From assembly GCA_017548075.1 (NCBI GenBank), contig JAFYNL010000022.1:1-64000 (forward strand): a stretch of DNA of 64,000 nt, given 5' to 3'. Both the position numbers and the translations under genes were made by a program. Shown here in pieces: positions 59,152 to 64,000 of this stretch. A model generated the notes under the pieces. That model ran no database searches. It saw only the letters and a list, made by a program, of their open reading frames with translations, and was not told where the DNA came from. Position 1 is the first letter of the stretch; every line of letters starts with the position of its first letter. This DNA comes from Bacteroidaceae bacterium. GTDB taxonomy: Bacteria; Bacteroidota; Bacteroidia; Bacteroidales; Bacteroidaceae.

Positions 59152-61815
59152 ATGAAGAAAATACTTTTTATTGGCGCGCTTTTGTGCCATGCTTTTTGCC
59201 TGAATGCTCAGATTGAAACACCTACTATGGGCTGGAGTTCGTGGAACACGTTCGCTGTGAACATTTCGGAAGACATCATCAAGGGACAGGCCGATGCTAT
59301 GGTCTCGCAAGGACTGAAGGATGCGGGCTATCTGTATATCAACATCGACGACGGATTCCAGTATGGCCGCACTTCCGAGGGGAAAGTGCGCATCCATCCT
59401 CAGCGGTTCCCAAATGGCCTGAAGGTGGTGAGCGACTACATTCACTCGAAGGGCTTGAAGGCAGGCATCTACAGCGATGCGGGCGATTGCACTTGCGGCA
59501 GTATCAGCAATGGCGACACTCAGAACACGAATGTGGGCTTCTACGGCTACGAGCAGGTGGATGCGGACTACTATTTCAAGGAGTTGGAGTTCGACTTTAT
59601 CAAGGTGGATTATTGTGGCGGCAACCATGCCGGATTGAACGAGCAGGAGCAATATACGGCTATCCACAACGCCATTGTGAACACAGGCAAGAATGTGCGC
59701 TATAACCTTTGCCGATGGGCTTATCCGGGGACTTGGTGCCACGATATTTCGACTTCTTGGCGAACGACTGGCGACATCTACGACGGTTGGAAATCGGTGA
59801 AGGGTATCTTGGATGAGAACCTTTATCTGTCGGCTTATTGCTACGATGGTTGCTACAACGATATGGACATGCTGGAGGTAGGGCGCTCTATGTCGGAAGA
59901 GGAGGACAAGACGCACTTTGGTATGTGGTGCATCATGTCGAGCCCTCTGCTCATTGGTTGCAACATGGCAACCCTCAGGGAAGAGCCATTGGCCTTGCTG
60001 AAGAACCCCGAACTCATCGCCTTGAACCAAGATCCGCTGGGCTTGCAGGCTTATGTGGTGCAGCATATCGGCGAGACTTATGTCTTGGCAAAAGACATCC
60101 TGACGCTTCACGGCAACACCAGAGCGGTGGCTCTCTATAATCCTTCGGACAGGGAGGAGGAGATGTGTGTCAGCTTCAGCGAGGTTGACTTGGGCGGCAA
60201 GGTTCAGGTGCGCGACCTTTTCGAGCATCAGGACTTGGGAGAGATGGAGGGAGGCTTGTCTGTGGTTGTGCCGCCTCATGGAACCCGCATCTACAAGTTG
60301 GAGGCTGAGGAGAGGTTGGAACGCTATATCTACGAGGCTGAGACGGCTTTCCTGCACGACTATCAGGAGATTTACAACAACCAGTCTGTCGGCTCTGCCA
60401 TCTACGAGAAGAACTCGTCGGCCAGCGGCGGAGCTTATGTCAGCTGGCTTGGTGGAAAGCGCAGCAACTCTCTGCTCTGGAAGGATGTTTATGTTGTGGA
60501 AGAGGCCGACTATACCGTTCATTTCTGTGCAACTTCGGCCGAGAGTCGTCCCTTCAATGTCGTGCTGAATGGCGAGGAGAAAGGGAAGATTACTGTCTCG
60601 ACTGGTAGTTGGACCACTTTCAAGGAGTACAATATGACGCTTCACTTGCAGGCTGGTTCCAACAGCATCGAGCTATACAACGAAAGCGGCTGGATGCCGA
60701 ATATGGACTACATGAGCATAGAGAAAGCGGGGGAGAGCACAGTCCTGAATCGTCAGTTGGAAGAGATGATAATGCACCTCGAAACGATGAGCCACAACAG
60801 CCTTCTGACGGACAAACTGCGCCAAAGCGTAGAAAGTCTTTTGAAGAGAGCCCAAGCCGACGGCCTTACCGCTGCCAAGATAAAGTCCTTGCTCACAGAG
60901 GCGAAGAACCTTCAGAACGCCATCAGTCAGGTTGTCCCAGTCTGCGAAGAGTATCAGTTCTGGAGAAACTATGCTCAGAAGAATGTGGATGCAAGTCTGG
61001 AATCAACGCCTCTCACTTCGTTCATCGCTAAGATTAAGAGAAGCGATACAAACCTCTCAAAAGCAAATACTTATGACTTAGCAAACAGCGCCCTTACCAC
61101 CTTGAAGGCGGCAATAACGACGTATCTGAAAGCTGAAGGCGCCGTTCCCAAAGAAGGCGAATACCTCGATATGACGATGTTTGTCGTGAACTATGACTTT
61201 TCCACCAAAGAAGGATGGCAAGGCGAACCGACTTACAGAGACGGCTGCGGCGAGGAATTCAACAAGGCGTTCGACCTCTATCAGACCATTGCCGATATGA
61301 GGCCTGGAGTCTATAAGGTGGCGTGCAATGCGTTCTACAGACCCAAGGGCAACGATGGCGGAGCGGCCTACAAGGCGGGAAGAGAGAACATTCAGGCGTA
61401 TCTTTATCTGAACGATGAAAAGGTGAAACTGAAGTCGCTCTATTCCGAGGAATGGCCCGAGGCATCGCAATATGGTGGCGTCGACAATCAGAACGGCTAT
61501 CCGCACAGTATGCGAGCTGCAGGCATTCGCTTTGCCGAAGGATGTTATCCGAACGAGGTTTCGTGCACTTTGCCCGAGAAAGGTTCGCTCAAGTTCGGCC
61601 TCAAGAGCGCTTCTGGCGGCAACAGCAATTGGTGTTGCTTCGACAACTTTGCGCTCTACTATCAGGCTACTCCCGATTTCTACGACGGAATCATTCCAAT
61701 TGACGGTGGACAATCGGCAGTCGACAATGATGTCTATGACCTTAGTGGACGCAAAGCAGGCAAAAATTCGAAGGGCATAGTGATTCGCAAAGGCAAGAAG
61801 ACACTCGTTAAATAA
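59152..61815 (+). CDS. GH27 alpha-galactosidase with carbohydrate-binding modules and T9SS tail
   Basis: 887 residues. The signal peptide ends near LNAQ (about 20). The GH27 barrel (about 22-290) has TMGWSSWN, NIDDGF, KVDYCGG with nucleophile Asp153, and NDMDMLEVG, where the Asp pair 237/239 includes the acid/base (usual NDPDML). A beta-sandwich end domain follows to about 385. A CBM6/35-like module (about 390-530, YEAETAFL, NNQSVGSAIY) and a helical segment come next, then a second beta domain near 660-850. A T9SS tail VYDLSGRKAG to KKTLVK ends it. It releases terminal alpha-galactose outside the cell. Confidence 0.9.
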   Translation: MKKILFIGALLCHAFCLNAQIETPTMGWSSWNTFAVNISEDIIKGQADAMVSQGLKDAGYLYINIDDGFQYGRTSEGKVRIHPQRFPNGLKVVSDYIHSKGLKAGIYSDAGDCTCGSISNGDTQNTNVGFYGYEQVDADYYFKELEFDFIKVDYCGGNHAGLNEQEQYTAIHNAIVNTGKNVRYNLCRWAYPGTWCHDISTSWRTTGDIYDGWKSVKGILDENLYLSAYCYDGCYNDMDMLEVGRSMSEEEDKTHFGMWCIMSSPLLIGCNMATLREEPLALLKNPELIALNQDPLGLQAYVVQHIGETYVLAKDILTLHGNTRAVALYNPSDREEEMCVSFSEVDLGGKVQVRDLFEHQDLGEMEGGLSVVVPPHGTRIYKLEAEERLERYIYEAETAFLHDYQEIYNNQSVGSAIYEKNSSASGGAYVSWLGGKRSNSLLWKDVYVVEEADYTVHFCATSAESRPFNVVLNGEEKGKITVSTGSWTTFKEYNMTLHLQAGSNSIELYNESGWMPNMDYMSIEKAGESTVLNRQLEEMIMHLETMSHNSLLTDKLRQSVESLLKRAQADGLTAAKIKSLLTEAKNLQNAISQVVPVCEEYQFWRNYAQKNVDASLESTPLTSFIAKIKRSDTNLSKANTYDLANSALTTLKAAITTYLKAEGAVPKEGEYLDMTMFVVNYDFSTKEGWQGEPTYRDGCGEEFNKAFDLYQTIADMRPGVYKVACNAFYRPKGNDGGAAYKAGRENIQAYLYLNDEKVKLKSLYSEEWPEASQYGGVDNQNGYPHSMRAAGIRFAEGCYPNEVSCTLPEKGSLKFGLKSASGGNSNWCCFDNFALYYQATPDFYDGIIPIDGGQSAVDNDVYDLSGRKAGKNSKGIVIRKGKKTLVK

Positions 61816-61841
61816 GTCTCGACGCCCCTGTCAGCCCCTCG

Positions 61842-63068
61842 TTATTGTCCGTACGTTATCGGATTGTTGTTTTTGTCGAAGCAGCCAATCACTTGCAGTT
61901 TGGCAGCTGGACTAGCGTTGATGGGAGAATCCGCTTTGTAGCCTTGCATGCGGCAGCCTGTTAGGGTGACGGTAGCCCCGCCTGTCACGGTGATGAAGTC
62001 CCACGATTCGCCCAGATTCGTGAGGGCGCCATTCGGACCAGAGAAGCACTCCACATTCGAGATAGAGGTGTGTCCTATGCCTTCGATGAGAATGGGATGC
62101 ACGTCCTCCAGTCGCTCGCCCGCATTAGCTATGATGCTGCCTTGCGCAATCTGCCAGTTGCGGTTTTTCCAGTTGCTGCCCGTCTTGTAGATGCCGTTAG
62201 TCACGCAGTCGAAGTTGAAGCTGGTCAGCTGTCCGTAACTCTCTTTGCCCAGATAGACGCCGCCATAGACGCCAAAGCAGAAGAGGTCCATCAGCACGGC
62301 GTTGTCCGTATAGTCAATCCAATACGAGTAGGTCTTCCTGCGCAACACAGAGTCGATGACACTGGTCTTGAACGTCCGCCCGAACTCCCTCATGTTGGCG
62401 GGATTCACGTGGCAATGCAAGATGCGCGGAACGTCGGTACAATGGCAGATGGCAATAAACTGACCGCTCAGCGGATAGCCATAACAATGCTCAAAGAGGA
62501 CCTGCTCCACGTAGTTCTGCCCCGTGGCACGGAAGTCCATCGCCATATACTCGCCATAGAACGACAGCTGGCTCAGCGTAACGCCCAGCACCCTCTGGTC
62601 GGGAGCCACACGGATGGTAGGCGGGTAGGGGATGATGAGACCCTCGTCCTTCCACGACTGTTCGGGATAGTAGAACTGAATGCCGCGAACCTGAGTGGCC
62701 GATTCAACGGTAAGGAAAGGCTGCTCCTTGTCCGTGATGACGAAGAGCGAACCCGTAGGGCCAGAGCGGTCGGGCAGGGCAGTGCCACGTCCCGTAGGAC
62801 CATGCGCGCCCAGCAGCGTGACATTGCGTCGCAAAACGAGACCTCCATCCATCGGATAGCCGCCCTCCGTAGGTTCCAGATAGAGCACACCGCCCAGCGG
62901 ACTCATCATGTCGATAGCAGCCTGCAGGTTCTTGCGGTTCTCCTGAGGCGTATTGTTTGGGAGCACTCCCACAGACTTCACAGAGACAAACCCCTGCGCC
63001 TTTGCAGCCCCTGCGCCTACAGCCATCCACAGGCCCAGAAGCATAAGAAAACGAGTAGCGAGTTTCAT
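61842..63068 (-). CDS. Secreted beta-helix protein (pectate-lyase-3-like superfamily)
   Basis: 408 residues with a signal peptide (LGLWMAVGAGAAKAQ). After it, VKSVGVLPNNTPQENRKNLQAAID is the usual N-terminal cap of Pfam pectate-lyase-3-like right-handed beta-helices, followed by many short strand repeats (GGLVLRRNVTLLGAHG, VTVTLTGCRMQGYK). Catalytic residues cannot be placed. It may be a polysaccharide lyase or hydrolase or a non-catalytic binding protein. It faces the GH27 gene with 26 bp between their ends. Upstream lies a perfect 14-bp palindrome. Confidence 0.7.
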   Translation of the reverse strand: MKLATRFLMLLGLWMAVGAGAAKAQGFVSVKSVGVLPNNTPQENRKNLQAAIDMMSPLGGVLYLEPTEGGYPMDGGLVLRRNVTLLGAHGPTGRGTALPDRSGPTGSLFVITDKEQPFLTVESATQVRGIQFYYPEQSWKDEGLIIPYPPTIRVAPDQRVLGVTLSQLSFYGEYMAMDFRATGQNYVEQVLFEHCYGYPLSGQFIAICHCTDVPRILHCHVNPANMREFGRTFKTSVIDSVLRRKTYSYWIDYTDNAVLMDLFCFGVYGGVYLGKESYGQLTSFNFDCVTNGIYKTGSNWKNRNWQIAQGSIIANAGERLEDVHPILIEGIGHTSISNVECFSGPNGALTNLGESWDFITVTGGATVTLTGCRMQGYKADSPINASPAAKLQVIGCFDKNNNPITYGQ

Positions 63069-63086
63069 ATTTTATAGGTTTTCGGG

Positions 63087-63100
63087 TGTAAATTTACACT
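63087..63100. promoter_or_regulatory. Perfect palindrome upstream of the beta-helix gene
   Basis: GTGTAAATTTACAC, 19 bp before the start codon on the minus strand. It includes TAAATTTA, one base off a -7 box, and is itself bracketed by CGGG and CCCG. Candidate operator overlapping a promoter. Confidence 0.45.
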
Positions 63101-63135
63101 TTATTCCCGAGATGACAATAAAGTTTTGCCAGAAA

Positions 63136-63178
63136 GTTAAAAGAAAAAGAGGGCTCCCACAACCAGCGAGCGCCCTCA
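63136..63178 (-). terminator. Minus-strand Rho-independent terminator without an intact gene
   Basis: Read on the minus strand GAGGGC (63178-63173) pairs with GCCCTC (63155-63150), followed by TTTTTCTTTT. It would end a leftward transcript, yet no full leftward gene lies upstream. Confidence 0.75.
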
Positions 63179-63205
63179 ATTTGTTTGCAATTATCTTCTG
63201 CGATT

Positions 63206-63258
63206 TACTTCAGCAAAACCTTATTGCTCTGCCATGAGATTGAGGACGGCCCCTTGCC
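63206..63258 (-). pseudogene. Fossil 3' end of a T9SS-secreted protein gene
   Basis: A minus-strand frame ending at TAA 63208-63206 reads ...GPSSISWQSNKVLLK, like the sorting tails of the two intact T9SS proteins that end KKILVE and KKTLVK in this window. It is followed by the terminator at 63178-63136, and its upstream part is lost where the TTAAGCA-type flank begins. The call rests on about 15 residues, so it is tentative. Confidence 0.35.
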
Positions 63259-63260
63259 TC

Positions 63261-63516
63261 TTTTTTAAGCATGCTTATTTTGCTTAAATGCTTAAGTGTT
63301 GAAAATCTGTATGTTACCTATACAACGACATCTACCATTCTGCTTAGCTACGAAAATTTTAAGCAAATAAGCAAATTAAACATTGATTTTTGAGAGAAAG
63401 GCGGCGACTATATATTATTTATTATAATTAACTCATATGTAATAGGTAATATAATAAATATAAGGGAAGCCCTTTGTCTCTTTTTAAGCAAAGTTTAACT
63501 TGCTTAATTGCTTAAC
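63261..63516. repeat. Hairpin repeat element C with TTAAGCAA-type flanks
   Basis: Outer left flank 63261-63296 and right flank 63481-63516 are direct repeats rich in GCTTAA. An inner left flank 63358-63381 (TTAAGCAA, ATAAGCAA, period 8) is inverted relative to the right flank. The core 63390-63465 is the reverse complement of the leu-locus cores: TTTTGAGAGAAAGGCGGCGACTATATA, arms TATTTATTATA/TATAATAAATA, loop ATGTAA. Confidence 0.8.
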
Positions 63517-63561
63517 GCCCTGCCAGCCTACAATTCAAACCATTTGCCGAGAATCATATCA

Positions 63562-63630
63562 ATTGCTGCTGAAAATCGGCTGAATTGAGGTGCTGAAATT
63601 TGGCAGCGCAGCCAGAATGTCGTACCTTTG
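63562..63630 (+). promoter_or_regulatory. Conserved promoter cassette, copy 2 (rightward)
   Basis: TTTGG at 63599-63603 and TACCTTTG at 63623-63630, 20 bp apart, embedded in 69 bp similar to the minus-strand copy at 24793-24726. A small hairpin AGAACT/AGTTCT (63647-63665) and then array R6 follow. No coding frame begins here. Confidence 0.6.
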
Positions 63631-63667
63631 CAATGTGAAAGAAAAGAGAACTACTGCAGAGTTCTTT

Positions 63668-63755
63668 GCAAACTTCACCTGTGAAAATGGCCAACTTCAC
63701 ACGTGACGTTTCGCAACTTCACGAGAGATCTTTGACAACTTCACGAGAGAGAAAA
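63668..63755 (+). repeat. 22-bp dyad tandem repeat array R6
   Basis: Four exact 22-bp units at 63668, 63690, 63712 and 63734. The cores are TTCACCTGTGAA, TTCACACGTGAC, TTCACGAGAGAT and TTCACGAGAGAG, preceded by CAA or CCAA. Arms TTCAC/GTGAA replace TTAAC/GTTAA of the other arrays. Confidence 0.9.
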
Positions 63756-63805
63756 AAACTCCACCCGCTAAACGTTAACTAATTTGAAAAAATGCAGCGG
63801 CTCTG

Positions 63806-63836
63806 TTGGGTGGCTGCGTTTTTTTTCCTATCTTTG
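63806..63836 (+). promoter_or_regulatory. Promoter of the GH127-like gene
   Basis: TTGGG from 63806 and TATCTTTG at 63829-63836, 20 bp apart, 25 bp before ATG 63862. Confidence 0.75.
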
Positions 63837-63861
63837 TAGCGCAAAATAGTATTATTGTCCT

Positions 63862-64000
63862 ATGAAAAAGATTGCTTTTCTATGTGTTGCTCTTTTTGCT
63901 GTGGGCCTTGGCGCAAGGGCTGCGGGCGAGATAAGGCAGGTGCCGTTTACCGATGTGCAGGTGAAGGACCAGTTCTGGAAACAACGCCTCGATGTGATGC
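63862..64000 (+). CDS. N-terminus of a GH127-like (beta-L-arabinofuranosidase family) secreted protein, cut by window edge
   Basis: 46 residues are visible. A signal peptide (IAFLCVALFAVGLGARA) is followed by IRQVPFTDVQVKDQFWKQRL. The pattern of a valine- and proline-led strand, then DxxFW and R-L, is the usual opening of GH127/DUF1680 proteins. With so little sequence the call is provisional. It would add arabinofuranose-releasing capacity next to the galactosidase locus. Confidence 0.6.
   Translation, partial: MKKIAFLCVALFAVGLGARAAGEIRQVPFTDVQVKDQFWKQRLDVM

Larger units (their letters stand above)
63069..63861. other. 793-bp repeat-rich intergenic region
   Basis: Contains, in order: palindrome 63087-63100; minus-strand terminator 63136-63178; fossil gene tail 63206-63258; hairpin element C with flanks (63261-63516); promoter cassette copy 2 (63562-63630); short hairpin (63647-63665); 22-bp array R6 (63668-63755); promoter of the GH127-like gene. 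No intact coding frame seen. Confidence 0.8.

Noticed and set aside
59035-60645. 536-residue minus-strand frame across the SDR end and GH27 gene
   Set aside because: It runs antisense to a well-supported GH27 enzyme and has no family motif.

Overview
The window looks like chromosome of a Bacteroidota bacterium, most likely Bacteroidales and close to Prevotella-type genomes. The evidence is indirect but consistent. Almost every transcription unit starts at a TAnnTTTG -7 box, often with TTTG or TTGG about 20 bp upstream. Several secreted proteins end in the short type IX secretion (T9SS) sorting tail. Glycolysis uses a long PPi-dependent phosphofructokinase. A UpxY/NusG-like factor, a GxGYxYP protein, a GIN-domain lipoprotein and a FucP-type sugar permease are present. 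No phage, integrase, transposase or CRISPR array is visible.

Layout. 1-5434 (+): the end of an ABC ATPase, its FtsX-like permease, a three-domain AmgK/RapZ-C/MurU fusion for cell-wall sugar recycling, and an acyl-CoA synthetase. 5497-12051 (-): a six-gene run (small protein, acyltransferase, golvesin/amidase-type secreted enzyme, small protein, YgiQ, YggS). 12404-19208 (+): pfp, a membrane-anchored GH25 lysozyme, and a 1417-residue secreted protein joining a phosphodiester glycosidase to a tyrosine-phosphatase-type domain. 19431-26310 (+): leuA-leuC-leuD, a second leuA/cimA-type synthase, a 780 bp repeat-rich gap, then leuB. 26320-30906 (+): porin, a large membrane protein and a c-haem/beta-propeller lipoprotein. 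31195-37975: NusG-like factor, DivIC/FtsB-like protein, dnaX, MORN protein, glgB. 38369-42417 (+): ABC transporter, GntR regulator and envelope lipoproteins. 42504: tRNA-Arg(UCU). 42723-49269: GxGYxYP protein, HD hydrolase, PutA. 49464-61815: a catabolic locus with a leftward operon (polyol dehydrogenase, permease, two-domain esterase, PfkB kinase, esterase, GHL10 protein) divergent from a LacI regulator, an SDR and a GH27 alpha-galactosidase. 61842-64000: a beta-helix protein, a repeat-rich gap, and the start of a GH127-like gene.

The most unusual material is non-coding. (1) Arrays of a 22-bp tandem unit with a dyad centre (TTAAC..GTTAA, TCAC..GTGA or TTGAC..GTCAA types) occur in seven places between transcription units; the two arms change together between arrays. 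(2) Three copies of a roughly 75-bp AT-rich hairpin with a TTACAT loop (two before leuB, one near 63.4 kb) are flanked by inverted short-period repeats whose sequence differs between loci but matches across each hairpin. (3) Beside both hairpin loci lies a similar 69-bp cassette carrying a full Bacteroidota promoter that points toward a 22-bp array. I know of no described element with this architecture; it is the best candidate here for something new.

Functional themes: cell-wall recycling and remodelling, branched-chain amino-acid synthesis (possibly including a citramalate route to isoleucine), glycogen branching, proline catabolism, and scavenging of a galactose- and polyol-containing, acetylated glycoconjugate. 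All functions are inferred from motifs read by eye; no database search was run.
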